From the NCBI GenBank assembly GCA_028023455.1, contig JAQFVV010000186.1, positions 2,014,700-2,078,699 on the forward strand: a stretch of DNA of 64,000 bases, read 5' to 3'. The stretch comes from Epiperipatus broadwayi (taxonomy: Eukaryota; Onychophora; Udeonychophora; Euonychophora; Peripatidae). Under the pieces are notes generated by a model. That model had not been told where the DNA came from and did no database searches. It saw nothing but the letters and a program-made list of their open reading frames with translations. The position numbers and the translations under genes are program-made. Of this stretch, positions 21,645 to 35,084 are shown piece after piece. The stretch's first letter is position 1. Each line of letters begins with the position of its first letter.

Positions 21645-21727
21645 CTAAATCAAGAAATACAGAATTAATTAATAAATTAAAAATTGAAATTACGTCATTG
21701 ACAGAAGAAATAAATAAACAATCTTAA
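21645..21727 (+). CDS. Candidate 3'-terminal exon 3 (short coiled-coil-like tail)
   Basis: The acceptor TTATATATTTTCAG ends at 21644. The only open phase takes one base from an upstream exon, as at 1442 and 7284, and runs 26 codons to TAA at 21725-21727. The peptide is KSRNTELINKLKIEITSLTE then EINKQS. Leucine and isoleucine spacing is compatible with a short amphipathic helix or coiled coil. AATAAA follows at 21951. It may be an alternative last exon of a gene whose body lies outside the window, or a chance frame; the family is unknown. Confidence 0.4.
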
Positions 21728-21950
21728 GAATTATACAATTTTCATTATAAAAGCTATATCTGGATAAGCACAGGAATGTTCAAAGTATTTTTATATATAC
21801 TGTATATGCTTTATGCTAGCTTGAATAAGGAACTCATAATGGACTCAAACTAAGATCATTGCATTATTTTTGTGTATACATATGTCACACTCTGAAAATA
21901 TTATATGTTTGTTTGATCAGAGTACAGTTTGTCTTTTGTCTACTTTCTTC

Positions 21951-21956
21951 AATAAA
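21951..21956 (+). terminator. Possible polyadenylation signal for exon 3
   Basis: AATAAA 224 nt after the stop, following a T-rich stretch; weak on its own. Confidence 0.25.
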
Positions 21957-21959
21957 GAC

Positions 21960-22845
21960 GTTAATTTGTTATATACTTTTATTTTATTTATTTATTATTA
22001 TTTATTCAGTTACATTATTTAAACATCAATTAAGCATATAGATTAATGCCTTATTATTAATTTAGATTAATAACAGAAAGTAAGGTGTATTAGTATAGAT
22101 CATTACCTAGAAAAATATTTTTTGCCTTATCAATGGTTGTATTCTCCATTTTGGAAAGAGTTCATCATTTGAGGCAGTGTATGGTTACATGTGGAATAAA
22201 ATTGTTGTTTAATTTTATGTTTGGTCTTTATTTCTCAATTTTTCATTTCACTGCCTTACCAGAGGTTTAAATTACTGGTTTGATATCATGAATGGCTTTT
22301 ACAAACCCCAAGTTATAGTTCAGTGCTGAGGGGATGACCATGAAATGGATATATACTTATGGCACCGTTAAGGGTACTGGATAGTGTAGCCATTGCAAAC
22401 ATAAATATTCTAATAATTTAATAGTAGTATTAAATAGTATACATGTGGTAATGGTATACCTATATGATGAGCAGGAAATATTATTGTCGTGGAGTCAACA
22501 TTATCAGCAATAGGTTTTTAAACTGATAATGCCCTTTAGCATGCCCATCATCAATTATGGTTGGATCAATAAAGTGTGGCAGTTACTCTATACTGCCATG
22601 TATAGTATCCAGTTACAATTTGCTGCTGTGTGGTCAATTAAATCATTCTATATATTACCCTATTACATATGGTATTTGAAATTCGGATTTTGTGATTTTT
22701 CTGTACACAAAACAAGAAATCAGTACTTCTTAATATGCAAAAAGACATGCCATTATTTCTTAATTTTTTTCTGGAATGCATAAAAAGTTTCAATTTTAAT
22801 TTATTTTTTCCAATTGACTTTTATTAAATTTGACTTTTTAAAACC
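21960..22845. other. No recognised gene
   Basis: AT-rich with some moderately GC-richer islands (22300-22640) but no recognised coding domain. The ORF at 22529 is Phe/Tyr/Ile-rich and unsupported. Confidence 0.4.
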
Positions 22846-22849
22846 ACCA

Positions 22850-22931
22850 TTTTTTTTATATGTCATAGCATCAGCTGGGACGCAAACCAGCAACCGTCTG
22901 CAAACAACTACTTGCTTGCAAGGCAGCTGTG
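22850..22931 (-). mobile_element. tRNA-derived SINE, copy 4 (truncated)
   Basis: Minus strand matches the family from the A-tail through ATGTCATAGCATCAGCTGGG and AACCGTCTGCAAACAACTAC but stops before the A-box end. Confidence 0.7.
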
Positions 22932-22934
22932 AGA

Positions 22935-23395
22935 TTTGGAATTAACATCTATCTGAATGCCATATAAATATAGCTTAGATAGCTTTCTACACTCAAATGT
23001 TAGTTGTTTTATTTTAACCACTGCATATTAAATCATAGTGGAGGTTCATGTTAGACAAATATCCAAATTGATGTTTTAGCACTATTAATAGCTTATCATA
23101 AAATCAAGCCATGACAATAGTATTACAATGATAAAATTATTACAATGGAACAGAAATGAGATTTCTATATAATGTTTCAGTTTATTTATGTTTTGATTTT
23201 TTTCATGCATTATAATAAGAAGATTAAAGCAATTAAATCCACAAATTATGTCACTGTTAACAATACTCTGACTTAGTATGTCTGAGAATTTTTTTTATAA
23301 GAAACCTATTTTCAGCAAATACTTAATATTGCTTATAACACTTCATTCATATACACTTTAATGCAACAAATTTTCTTAAAAACTTCTTTATTTTT
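22935..23395. other. No recognised gene
   Basis: AT-rich, nothing recognised before the hammerhead at 23401. Confidence 0.4.
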
Positions 23396-23400
23396 TTACA

Positions 23401-23428
23401 GTTTCGACTGTCCAGCAGTCTTCGTCAG
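23401..23428 (-). ncRNA. PLE-type hammerhead ribozyme (family P), intact core
   Basis: Minus strand: CUGACGA, A, stem II GACUG-CUGGA-CAGUC, GAAAC, then UGUAAAA. All core residues agree with CUGANGA and GAAA. The one unpaired base before stem II recurs in every P copy. No PLE coding region is seen beside it, so it marks a solo terminal repeat. Confidence 0.75.
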
Positions 23429-23449
23429 TGTTCTATCTTCTTCCCTGCT

Positions 23450-24725
23450 TTAATTAAAAATACTTGATACACCAATAATTTTGCATATTTTGGTTAGCAG
23501 TATGATGTCAAGTATTTATATTGTTTATATAATTGAATCTGTTAATAAATAACTTATATTAATGTATGTATTTGTATCTAATTACATGATTAAATTTAAT
23601 AGATACATAATGTTGCCTTCATGTAATTTGCTGGATCATTCACTATGAAATCTTACGTTGTTTTAGAATACTACACAAAACAATTTATTATTCCTAAAAG
23701 TCCATTTAATTAAAATAATAGAAGACAAAAATCTTTATTACATTTCAAAACATGCATATCTAATTATGCGTAATGTTGTATATATTCCATTAAACAGTAC
23801 AAAAATTATTGCATGACAGCATTAAAAAAAGTCTAATAATGTTGTCTGTCATGACCATAACATGACTATCTGGGTTAAATAAACTTTAAAAATTATTTTG
23901 TTCACAAGGTTTTGCTTTCAAACACTCGATCCATAGCCAACACAGTTAACAGTTGTGTTACTTGTTAAATTACTAACCAGATATTATAAGTACGAGATGT
24001 GCTATAAGTTAATCTGTATCAGACAAATAAATGCTAATGCACTGTTTTGTAATATGATATAGCTTTGAAAAATGAGATAAGAGAAGTATATAATTCTATG
24101 GGAACTGAGTTTATAGTTTAGTTTCATTTTTAATTTTACTTCGGTTGCTCAGTACTCATCTATTACTGATTATTGTTGCTTCACTATTTTCTATATGTTT
24201 TTTTCCAGCTTAAAATTTCCGTCAATCCACCATTTTTATGATAGCCCAAATTCTTCAGATATTACATCAATTTAAGGTTTTATCTGAGCAAGAAATACCT
24301 CTATTGGATTTCATTAGCCTCATATTCACCAATGACTTATTTTTCAAAATGATATCATACTACTATCCAAATTTGATCATGAGTGTTGTAATAAGTCTTA
24401 CTTACTGAGACTCCTTACCTCCCAGAAAAAATTAAATGATACTTTTTAAATTGAATTTATTGCAAACTAATGAAAAATCTTTTTACAACTCTTAAAATGA
24501 TTACCAGGCTAGTAAAAAAAAGATATTTTCAGCATAAACTCTTGTTAATGCCTAAAGCATTTATTTCTATAGCTAATATATTTAGCCATATGTTTAGATT
24601 TTTCTCAATTAAAAAAATCCTTGTGCATTCATTAGCTAACATTTTGGTTTAACAGACATAGCTTTATAAATTCACTTTTGTCTGATTATACTTCTAATTA
24701 TTTGCTTATATATATATATATATTG
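23450..24725. other. No recognised gene
   Basis: AT-rich. A weak acceptor-like CCAG at 24209 leads into a 21-codon frame ending SPNSSDITSI, too little to call an exon. Confidence 0.35.
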
Positions 24726-24769
24726 AACCGGGTGGGAGAAAATTGCTCTGATCACCTCTTTAGATCTCG

Positions 24770-26100
24770 ATTTTAACTCTGGCTGCACTTTCACTATTGC
24801 AGCAGACCGGGACCGGCCCTTCAAGCAGAGAAGTACAAACCACATGCAGATGAAACACCAATGGTATCTATAACCAGACCAAGGCTATACAAAATATAAC
24901 CTACTATCATGTTTCCAGGCTATAGCACTTCTCAGCTTCTAGATTCAAACCCCTGCCATCCAAAGCACTATTTGTTTTGAGGCTTAACCTCAGGTGCCAG
25001 ATAACCATAGGTTATAGTCAGCATTCCTGGCAACAGGTATACTATCCAGCACTTAATATATCCCCAAGCTAGTTCCTTTTCTCAATTGTGAGGGGAAATC
25101 TTTGACCCACTTGCCCAATACCTATAATTAACTATAACAACTTATTAGTGATGCAGTTGCAAGAGAAAGAATCAATCAGAAAATAATAAAGCAAACAAAT
25201 ATTTTATTTACACACACTCATCATTATAACACATTATGATAAAAATTCACATATATGCACACCCATTCATAACAATATAATAAGAATTTTGGGGGGTAAA
25301 GATTACATTGGCTGTAGCTATTAAAGTTCATTAAAGTCTTTTATTCACATAAATATTCAAATCTTTAAAAATGGGATAAGGTTTATATTTACCGATGATT
25401 TTTTGATATCACCCTTTCATGGATACCCTTCCTTGCTTGTTTCCCAATTGAATGACTACCAAGTGGTTGGCCTTTTTTTCCATTGATGGTTTTGCTTCTT
25501 GTTGATTTTCCTGTTTACAAAGGAGAGAGATTTTCAGTAGTTTACTGATCATGAGGCAGGCATGAATTCTAGGTGGAAAGTATCTGATAGTACTAAGGGA
25601 TGAGATTGAAGGCTAACTGCACACTTTGGTTGTTGTTTAGCACTGCATGCTGCTAGATCTGCTTTCAGTTAATATTGATAGATGCACCTGCATGCTCTAA
25701 AACATTGATGGCTTTTCACCACCTCTTCTTTAAGTCTTTGCAAGACAGCGATCTTGAATGATAATTTTTCTACATCTGAAATAATCTAACTGGCAATAAT
25801 AATGACTTTGAATGAATGAATGAATTTCTCATTCCTTTTATATGCTTCTTTCTCATTGTTTCTATTTATTATCCTTTGATCTTGTTTAATTAATCTTATA
25901 TTTCCTTAATTAATTTTATATTCCATTTTAATGTAATTTCTTGCTTAGATTAATTTAATATTTCAATAAGATAATGATCATAGTCTTTTCCTTTGTTTCT
26001 TTAATTAGTACAAATGGAAGTTATTATTTCTCCTTTTTTGTTTTATCATCCACATAATCTTTAATGAATTGCAATTTATAAGTTTTCTTTTTACAAATTA
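24770..26100. repeat. Unnamed dispersed repeat, copy 1
   Basis: Diverged similarity to 27068-28000 in the same order: CCATCCAAAGCACTATTTGT, TTGAGGCTTAACCTCAGGTG, CAGCACTTAATATATCCCCA, then an A/T-rich link and a block with GTTGATTTTCC and GAGAGAGATT. It could be an LTR pair or two copies of one element. No coding domain recognised. Confidence 0.5.
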
Positions 26101-27067
26101 CATTTTGTTTCAATTTCATTTTTACATTTTTCTCTTTTTTTTAATTTTATAAAAAGAAAGAGCTAGTTTTTACTCTTTACTTAGAATTAATCCCCTCCCC
26201 TGCTTCCTACTTGCTCTTTAATATTAAAACTTTTCTTTATCTTTTTAAATGACAAGATGACCCAATACTTTACTTTTGCAAGTTTGCATTAAAAAAAACT
26301 TTTTAAAACATATTATAATTTGTATTTCATTATTGATCACTTTTTCATTTTAAAATTAATTTGATTATTTAGTAATAAATGATTACATATTGTACCAGAT
26401 GGTTCCTTTTTCCCCTTTTAATCACTGAGGGTGCCATCAAGTCACTGCATACCTGAAAATTTATATACAATGATCAAATGTTAATAGTGATGATGACTTC
26501 CACCGACCAGACCCAGGGAGAGCAAGACCTCATAAATATTATTCAGACAATTGAGAAAAGAAAACATTGAGACAAATATCAGTCAAAATAATTAAAAGAG
26601 CTTTAAAATTTATTAAACATAAAATGAATAAAGAATGGAAACTTGACCTATATTTCTTAGCAGATTTTATCAGAGTGCATGCAAGCATTAGTACATTCAA
26701 TAAACAAGCAGATAAGTTCATTTCTCACCTAACATAAGAGGCTTGTCTTCCTGCTAGCGATTTATAAAAACCACTCCTAATTTTCTCAGATTTAGAAACA
26801 AGATGCTTGCAAAGAACCAACAGAACAGCACAGACACTTTGAAATTGTTGATTGTTATTGATATTGGGATTGTCTAAGTGTTGACTGTTTTTAATGATAC
26901 ATATTGTAATGATCCAGTGTGATTTGCTATAAAAATATTTGTATATTTACTATACATTTTATTATTTATATGATTGGCTTTATTATTATTTCTTTTCATA
27001 CTTATTTAATGCCTCCAGCACTGGAACACACATTCAAGTAGAGGGATAGACTATTATTGATAGATTA

Positions 27068-28000
27068 ACCATCAATGATACCTATGGCAAGATTGAAGTT
27101 ACACAAATGCATATCCCTGACCATTTTTCCTGAACATAGCACCCCTCTATACTGCTGGGACAACACCCTCCATCCAAAACACTTTGTTTTGAGACATGTC
27201 TCAGGTGCCATCCAGCTATATAAGTTGTCTATAACCAGCATGACCAGACATCAAGCTTATGAACCCAGCACTTGAAATTTACCCAGGCCAACTAAAACAC
27301 CTTGAACAGGAGACTCAGTGCAATACCAACTAATACATGGAAATATAGCTCCTGGTGACACAGTTATATGAGAGTATAGATCAAGCAATATTTAAATAAA
27401 CATTTTTTATTCATATGCACACACAATCAAATAAATATTTTGTACAATTAAACACAGAAAAAATAAATATACAATAATTATTAATAACTCAATATCACTA
27501 ATTGTCCATCATTTATAATTTATTTCTTTTAAGAATGTCTAGACACTTAATTTATGATTGAAAAGTTATATTACCTAAGTTTTTTATTATGGGAGATCCA
27601 TCATCTTTTTGCAGTTGACATATTTCCATTGGTTCTGATTTTGTATATAGCTGGCCTTTTGATCTCCAGTGATGACTTCTTGGGTTTCTTTCCATGCTTC
27701 TGATGGACAATGAGAAAGAGAGATTATCTGGCAGTGTCTATACTATCATCAAGGCATTTATCACAGGTGAGAGAAGTTGGTGGAGCCAAGAACCCAGGGC
27801 ATAAAGCCATAATGAATACTCCTGAAGTTCTTTAGCAATGCGTGTTGCTACTTTGGCTTCTATGTTTAGATTTTCTGAAGCAACTAATATCTAGATCTCT
27901 TAGGATCTTGTGACTAAGCTCTCAGTAATAAAATCAATGGTGAATCCAACTCTGAAAACTGAAAAAAAACTAGAAAATATTAAATAATAATGGACAAGCC
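27068..28000. repeat. Unnamed dispersed repeat, copy 2
   Basis: Counterpart of the repeat at 24770: CTCCATCCAAAACACTTTGT, TGAGACATGTCTCAGGTGCC, CCCAGCACTTGAAATTTACC, later TGATGACTTCTTGGG and GAAAGAGAGATTATC. Same order and strand, moderate divergence. Confidence 0.5.
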
Positions 28001-28254
28001 ACCACTTTTATACTTATCTTGGGCAGGTTTTAAATCTTTATCTGACATGATTCTCTTTTCCCACCATTATTCTTAATAAAAATCTGTTCCCAAAAAAATA
28101 ATACAATATTTTTTTTATTAATTTCATTCTTAAAATCTACTTTTAAACTATTTTTGTTTTCTGTTTTCTTCATAATTTATTTTTTTAAATTATTAACATA
28201 TGTAACACAGATATATATGTGTTTTTAAGACATATATGTCACAAGCATTACAAT

Positions 28255-29960
28255 ATATATCTATATATCCAACATTAGATCTGGGAAGATAACAGTGTTC
28301 ATGTTATTCATCATTTTCACCCATTTTTGATCCTGCAGAATAAAGACCTCTCAAAGTTTATACAGTTTCTGTAATCTCTAGTCATTATTCACATTTATCC
28401 ATTTATGGTTCCTATCTAGGTATTTTACAATTTCTTGGGATCTAGTTTAAGATATCAACTATTTTTTATGATCTTCCTCATCTACAAATCCAAAGCATAA
28501 TGGCAACTTATTTTCATTGATCCTTTCTACAATTCTCTCAATACATGGATATCAGTCACTGTGCTAAAAGCACTTTTAAATCCAACTTGTTTTTTTTTGG
28601 TTGATTAAAATTCAAAGTTTTCTGTAAATGAATTATAATTATCAAAGTAAAATTTTATATAGAACTGATCATTAAGTTTAATATATTTTGTCAACTTTTT
28701 TAAATATCCATATTACTATTGAAATCTTCCAATCATCTGATATGTATTTCTCATTTAGGCATTTGAAATATAACTTTGCAACATTTTTTTTATTTCTTTA
28801 CCTGCTTATTTCAAGATATCAATTATGATTTCATCATTTCCTGGAGCTTTTTCTTTCTTCATAGATTTAATTGCAACTCACAATTCTTCATTTAAAATGC
28901 TGGACAATTCAGAACATAATAATTATGGAACATACTTCGTTTACTTTTTTTTTTACTATATATTTTTTACTTTTCATGATGCCATCTCTCTTTTTAGAAT
29001 AGTTTCATCTTTCCTTTTATTGCAGAAATAAGTTCATTAACTATATCAAGATATTTTCTATTTAAGCCTTATTGTAATTTATAACTACCCTTTTTAATTC
29101 ACAACTATTTTACAAAACTCTAGATATTCTCTTCTTTTTATTGGATCATTTTCACATATTTTTTTATATTATTTTTTTCTTTATACACTGTTGTATTTTA
29201 GAAGCTATCTTTGTTGTAGTTTATTATAATTTATTACTTATTTTTCAATTGGTTTCTTTCAAATATGCGCCATCTATAAAATCTATTAATGTTTTAACAT
29301 TTTCAATTCTATTTTAAATTTATTGGAATAAGTTTTTTTTACTAATTTTTGTCTGTATCATTTTGCATTAATATTTATCTTATATCATGATCACTTTCTG
29401 TGTCAAATCTATTAAAATTATTTACAAAGTATAATCCAATTCTGATGTATTTTTGTTTGGATGCATCCATGTCAATTTTTTTAGTAAAGAAAGACTTCAT
29501 TGTTTTTCTTTGTTTATAAACTATGCAAGTCCTTTTCTCTATCACCACAACCAAATTTATCCACCAGCACTTTCATTTCTCTATTGTTAACCGATTATTG
29601 TATTGAAGTCTCCTATGATAATTTTAAATGTTATTTGGTCCAGTCAAAATCATTTTGAACATCTATATAAAAACTCTCTCCTTTATCATCACAATGAGAA
29701 TTTGTTGGAGCACAAACATGAATTATCTGAATTTGGTATTTACATTTAGTATCTCCCATTATGATGAATACTTAACCATGACACTTTTTCTGAAAACTGT
29801 AAAGTTCCACAATACTGTTCCATTACTCTAAAATTGTGCTTTTAATATTTGTGCCTTTGTAGTCAAGTACTTTTTAAATCAATGATATCTTCACCTTTGT
29901 TTTTAACTTTATAAAATTCACCAATGTATTTTTCACAGATATTTCTTTTACTTTGTGAAT
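28255..29960 (-). pseudogene. RTE-type LINE, endonuclease and partial RT
   Basis: Minus strand, from the high end: an apurinic-type endonuclease region with HVCAPTNSHCDDKGESFYID followed by VQNDFDW (around 29650-29720), then decayed sequence, then RT start ENKLPLCFGFVDEEDHKK (around 28455-28510), aligning with the PLCxxFVDxEKAFD block. The rest of RT is missing and stops are frequent. Endonuclease followed by RT in one frame, with this wording, suits the RTE/BovB group. It would drive target-primed retrotransposition; this copy cannot. Confidence 0.6.
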
Positions 29961-30235
29961 TGTTTTTTCAAATGAAAATCCTGAGTAAAAAAGTTGGCAT
30001 CAAATGGCAGCCTGACAATCAGGGAACTTTTAGTACTATTTTCACTTGGCCACGAACCACTGCCTTGGCTGACAATCTTATAGCCTCTAGGGAATAAGGG
30101 CCATAATTAGTTTTTTTCTGTCATGATTGTAAATATTTTAAAAAGGTTGTTTACATACACATTCATTCTGCTTGATATTTCAGTTAACAGGCAACTAAGA
30201 CAAAAGCTTATGATGTTTCTTGATTAAACCATAAA

Positions 30236-30580
30236 ACACACATGATCACCATTCTTTATGCTTACACAAGCTGTTTTAACAGAGGCAAAACTCTCCATAC
30301 AGTAACACCATTCAGTGCAAATGAATGTAATCAATAGATGCAGGAAGATTTGTGCATAAAATTTCTATTTAGTGCCTGCTCATCTAATATCTCCAGGCTG
30401 GTTTTTAGCTTATGGCTTTCATCAGATCTAGGTGCAGTGCTCTCAGATCCAAGGCTTGTCACTAATAAAAGCCACAAGCTAAAAAAGAGTCTGGGGATAT
30501 TGAATGAGTAGGCATTAGATTTTATACACAAAACTTTCTGCATCTATTGATTACTCTAGCTTGCACTGAGTAGATTCTAT
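30236..30580. mobile_element. Inverted pair of retrozyme fragments, family A
   Basis: A minus-oriented copy (30236-30425) with GCAAAACTCTCCATACAGTA and a ribozyme is joined to a plus-oriented copy (30426-30580) with GGTGCAGTGCTCTCAGATCC, a ribozyme and GATTACTCT. Both ribozymes (30390-30425 minus, 30446-30504 plus) are degenerate: GAAAC is AAAAC in the first, and CUAAUAA replaces CUGAUGA in the second. The 3' ends point outward. Confidence 0.7.
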
Positions 30581-30599
30581 GCTGGTTAACACAGGTTAG

Positions 30600-31540
30600 T
30601 GAAAAGCATTTGGAATTTTTATTTTTCATTTTCTTTAGCATGTCAAAGAGGAAGCAAAGGATCTCACCTCATTTACCAGACAACTTCTTTCTGAAATCAT
30701 AACAATATTATATTAACAGTAACCTTCATTGCCATTTTCTATTGATTAATTCTAGTGTCATCAATCATACTTTTTCTAAAATAATTACATATATTGTTAA
30801 TCTCAGAAATGCATATTGTTCAACAATCTGTCTGGTATCTGCAACAGTCGTTTATATAGAAATATTGATTACCAATATGACTCTTTAGCTTTGAAAATAA
30901 AACTAAATCAATTTTTGCCTATGAAAGAGCAACCGTTTTATTTATCTAATGGTATTTTTACTCTCCACATTCTCGAACTTTTATAAATATATTTTCGTTA
31001 TCCATAGAATATACTCCATCGTAAATTAATATTTTGGAAACCTTCATCAATCATATTTATATCTTATATTGCTAATGAATTTTATCACTGTTTGAAACTG
31101 TAATTTTTGCATTTCCTGAACTACTTAGTGTGAATTATGCTTTATGATGTCTCCATCAGCATTACCTCTATCCACTTATTTTCTCAGTATTTAAATGTTT
31201 GTTCTACTATTGTGACACTAAAGGTAAAAAATGCAAAATGAAAATTCCAAGAGAGTAAACCCATAGAATATTGAAATAAAGTGAGTAGGATAGCAACCAG
31301 TATATGGTAATAATGTAAAAATGTATAATAAACATATTGAAATGGAGATTGTCAGCATAATCAGGGTACCTCTTGAGTCCCAGACAGAATGGATATTGTT
31401 AAGGAAAAAAAAATTAAAGATGGCCCAAGTTAAGAAGAATTGATATATTAACAATGGTAAATCTAACAATATAATAGGAAAAGTTGCAATATTAGTTGAA
31501 TCCATCTGTGCCAAAAACAATTAAATCTGTTCAAAATAAA
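30600..31540. other. No recognised gene
   Basis: AT-rich. A 100-codon minus-strand frame at 31218-31520 is mostly hydrophobic (Leu/Ile/Phe/Ser) without a recognisable domain and is likely composition-driven. Confidence 0.35.
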
Positions 31541-32037
31541 GAGTAAATTAAAACTATGATTAAAAATCATGCATGGTTTAGAGTCTTAGGTATAAAAGTA
31601 TGCTTAGTAAAAAAATATGATGAAAACAAGTACTGATTAAACATCCAAATTATTCAGATTACCGCAGGAGCAATTCATATACTGCTGCTTATTATTGAGG
31701 TGCATGAATCAGTTTACTCCAAAGCACATAAAAACACTTTTATGGTGAGGGTACATGTTGAAAAAACTTTGGATACTCTAATAAAATACTGATATTCATC
31801 ACAAATTCAGAAAAGACACTCCCATGATTATACACAGAAAGCCCATACAATAATTTTGCATATATAAAAATTACTCAAATGACTATTAATAAAGGCTTAG
31901 CAATATGTTTTTATTCATTTTCCCAAAGTAAAAGATGCTAGACAATATGAAAGGTTCAAAAATTGTTTGCCAACCTGATTCTCAATACAGTATTACATTA
32001 AATGTTAGTATCTAAAAAAACACTAAGCCTCTGAGGT

Positions 32038-32524
32038 ACTTGTGAGCTTTCCTGTAAACCAAGATGGCAGCCTATATTTTTTATAAATATACAGTTTTAA
32101 AGACCTACAATCTTCCAAAGTTGTGCTAGTCATTAAATTATATATATATATATTAGTTGTTAAATTTAAAAAAAAAATCCAATAAATTTCACTAAGAATC
32201 TTTACTTCCGGTTTTTTTCTTTTACTTATATTACACTGTGGAAGTGACATAATGCTCTTAATATTATCATAGTTTATTATGTTGGTGTTTATTAATATTA
32301 TCATAGTTTATCATAGTTTAATTTTTAATTCAGCATGTTTATATTATAATTAATTTTTCCACAATGATTTCTTTTTAAAACAACAGCAATAAAAAAATAT
32401 AAAATGTAAATATTAAATACTTTTTCTAACAGCCATTTTCTTGTAAACATTTTCTGTGAGCCCTTGAAACTATATATTTATAAAAAATATGGGCTACCAC
32501 CTTGGTTTACAGGGAAACTGACGA
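32038..32524. mobile_element. MITE-like element, copy 1
   Basis: Terminal inverted repeats: GCTTTCCTGTAAACCAAGAT then GGCAGCC at the left, and GGGCTACCACCTTGG then TTTACAGGGAAACTG at the right. The same pair occurs at 59708-60385. It interrupts the degenerate Gypsy region, and no coding frame lies inside. Confidence 0.7.
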
Positions 32525-34367
32525 GGGCCACTCTGGATAGCTCATTGTTAAAGTTTAACTTACAACACCCATAAAAGCTGGTTTACACACAAAATCTTCC
32601 TTTTAAAAAGACTACAGCCTTGAACATTTTCTAAACCCCAAAATAATGTACTGTTAAAGTGGATAGACAGTATCACATCTTACATTAAATGAAATCATAA
32701 TTATTGCCAGCTTAGAAAAAATAAAACAAAATTTAAAAAATAAGTAATCAATTCTTTGGCATTAAAATAAATCTCAATTCTAGAAAATACACATTTTTAT
32801 CAAAGAAATTAAATTCTTGGGTCCCATTACTTCAGAAAGCATAAAGTCTCACCCAGAAAAGGTCAAAACAATTAAAAATGCATTAAAATTGAAGTATGTA
32901 AAACAAATGCAAGCTTTCCTGGAATGCATCAATTTTTTTTTGAGAGTTTTTTGGAGAGTAGACTTATGTAAATATACTTCTATATAAATTACTTTGAAAG
33001 TTAAGTAGCTGGACTTAAGATGAATTGCAAGAAGAGCCATTTATGAAAAAACTGTTAATTTTAAGGTGAGAATGGGTTCATTTTTTAGTGGCTAGTCATT
33101 ATTAGACAATGGATGTAGCACAATCGGTATTCAGCTGCACTCCACCAATCATTCTATAAAGATAACCTTTCAATAGCATTTATTATATATATGCCAAAAA
33201 CAATGTCAAAAACAGAAAAATTACAGCTGGATTAAACAGGCATTGGCCATCAACTCTGCCAGATAATACATTATATCAATATTTAGATATACAATTTTTA
33301 AAAATAATAATTAATCATCATTTTTTCTTGGAGATATTTTCATCATACTAGATTATTTGTGTTTGAGAATGATATACATGTATAATAGATTATCAATATA
33401 TGATTACAAGTTGAAATGTAAACTAGGGATCCAGGTAAGTTTACAAATCTAGTCTCATATGCTTGTATATAGATACAACTAAGCAAGATGAAAATGAAAT
33501 AGCAATAAATTCCATACAGAATTGAAAACTGAAGCTAACCAAACCAAAGTAGTCTGGATAAAATACAATCCTGATTACCAGATATTTATGAAATGGATTA
33601 AAATGATTGGCCTAAAAAGCAGCTAGAAAATTTGTACAACGTTTATGAAACTCATGACAGAAGTTGTCACAAATTAAGGAATTTCATTATACATCCTAAT
33701 GAAAAACTATTACCACTCAAGCTCTAAAATATGTTACAATACCATGGTTATTGTAAAGTAACAGGTAAAGCATTATCATGCAGCTATAGGTAGTGGCCTG
33801 GGATTGGCTTGGATATTCATACATAAAAATGTGTAGTGTGTGTCCATCACTTGTGAAGGTACCACTGAAGAAATTTATCTCTTGACCAAAAGATGAGAAA
33901 TCTTAAAACTTCAATACATGAACCATTTAAAGAACTCAAAATTTCTAGTAATTGATTGATGTTGATATAATTGGTCAATTATAAAATTGTAAAGAATATA
34001 AATTCAGAAAAAGTGATCAGCATCTTAAGAGAAATATTTGTATATCATGGATTATCAAAAATCTTGGCATCTGATAATGGTAGAGTTCATGTTGTTGAAT
34101 TCAAACATTTTATAACTGAATGAAGGGTTCGAGCATATTAAAACTTTTATATCCTGAATAAAATGGAATAGTTGAAAAGGCTGCACAGTGGTCATACCAA
34201 TATTAATTAAATAAAAGTTTAATAATGTATAAGAAACTATGCTATATCATTTCTTCTTCTTCTTCCTTTTCCTATGTATTGATTTCTACTTTTACATATC
34301 ATACCATTTACAACTTTTTTAAACACTGTATCAATACTATTTTTTTTATCAAAATTTTATTCTAATG

Positions 34368-34395
34368 GTTTCGACTGCCCTGCAGTCATCATCAG
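34368..34395 (-). ncRNA. PLE hammerhead ribozyme, intact core
   Basis: Minus strand: CUGAUGA, U, perfect six-pair stem II GACUGC-AGG-GCAGUC, GAAAC. Stem I and the cut site are not obvious by eye in the AU-rich flanks. Confidence 0.8.
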
Positions 34396-34745
34396 AGCTA
34401 CAATATTCAAATATATAATTATATAATTAATACACTTATACACATATTTATATGCATAATTAAATACACAAAATAAAACAAAATAAAATATATTTTTTAA
34501 ACTGACTATTATAAATAACCATTTCCCATTTTATTACTTTACTCCTAAATAATTCTATAGACATTTATTTTATATTACTTTATTTTATTTTTAAAAAATT
34601 ATTTATTATAATTTTAATTTTAAAAATCTTTAACTTTTATTCTATTATTTAATACATATTATTGTCTTTTTACATATATTTTTAATCAACTTCTAACCTT
34701 TTCTTATTTTTATTAAATATTTTATAATTATCAATTAACTTACTT

Positions 34746-35084
34746 AATATATTAGATAATAAATATCTGAGAAAAGTAGAAAAATGCATAAATGGAATAT
34801 ATAAAATTGAATGCAAGTCATGTAAAAGTAAAAATATAAAAACTAATTATGTAGAAGAAACAAAGAATTCAATTTATACAAGATTAATTCAACATACATA
34901 TAATAAAAGATCACCTATTTATTTGCATTCATTAGAAACAGGTCATAGATTTGAGAAAGATAGTATAAAAATGATTAATTATACAAATAACAGAAGGGAT
35001 AGGAAAATTAAAGAGGCAATATTGATTAAAAATATAAAGCAAAATCTTAATAGGGATTTTGGGGTAAAGACAATAATTTTATAA
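34746..35084 (+). CDS. PLE GIY-YIG endonuclease domain (C-terminal part of PLE protein)
   Basis: Open for 112 codons to TAA at 35082-35084, with no start of its own because the upstream part is lost at the inversion junction. Motifs in order: NGIYKIECKSCKS (the GIY motif, with cysteines), NYVEETKNSIYTRLIQH (YIG counterpart reading YVE, with the catalytic Arg region), YLHSLETGHRFEKDS, NNRRDRKIKEAILIKN (catalytic Glu in EAI) and LNRDFGVKT. The family nicks target DNA for reverse transcription. The YIG glycine is replaced by Glu, so activity may be lost. The RT domain is absent. Confidence 0.8.
   Translation, partial: NILDNKYLRKVEKCINGIYKIECKSCKSKNIKTNYVEETKNSIYTRLIQHTYNKRSPIYLHSLETGHRFEKDSIKMINYTNNRRDRKIKEAILIKNIKQNLNRDFGVKTIIL

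Noticed and set aside
31218-31520. A 100-residue hydrophobic ORF
   Set aside because: Composition is what AT-rich DNA gives on a strand rich in T; there is no domain, no splice or start context.
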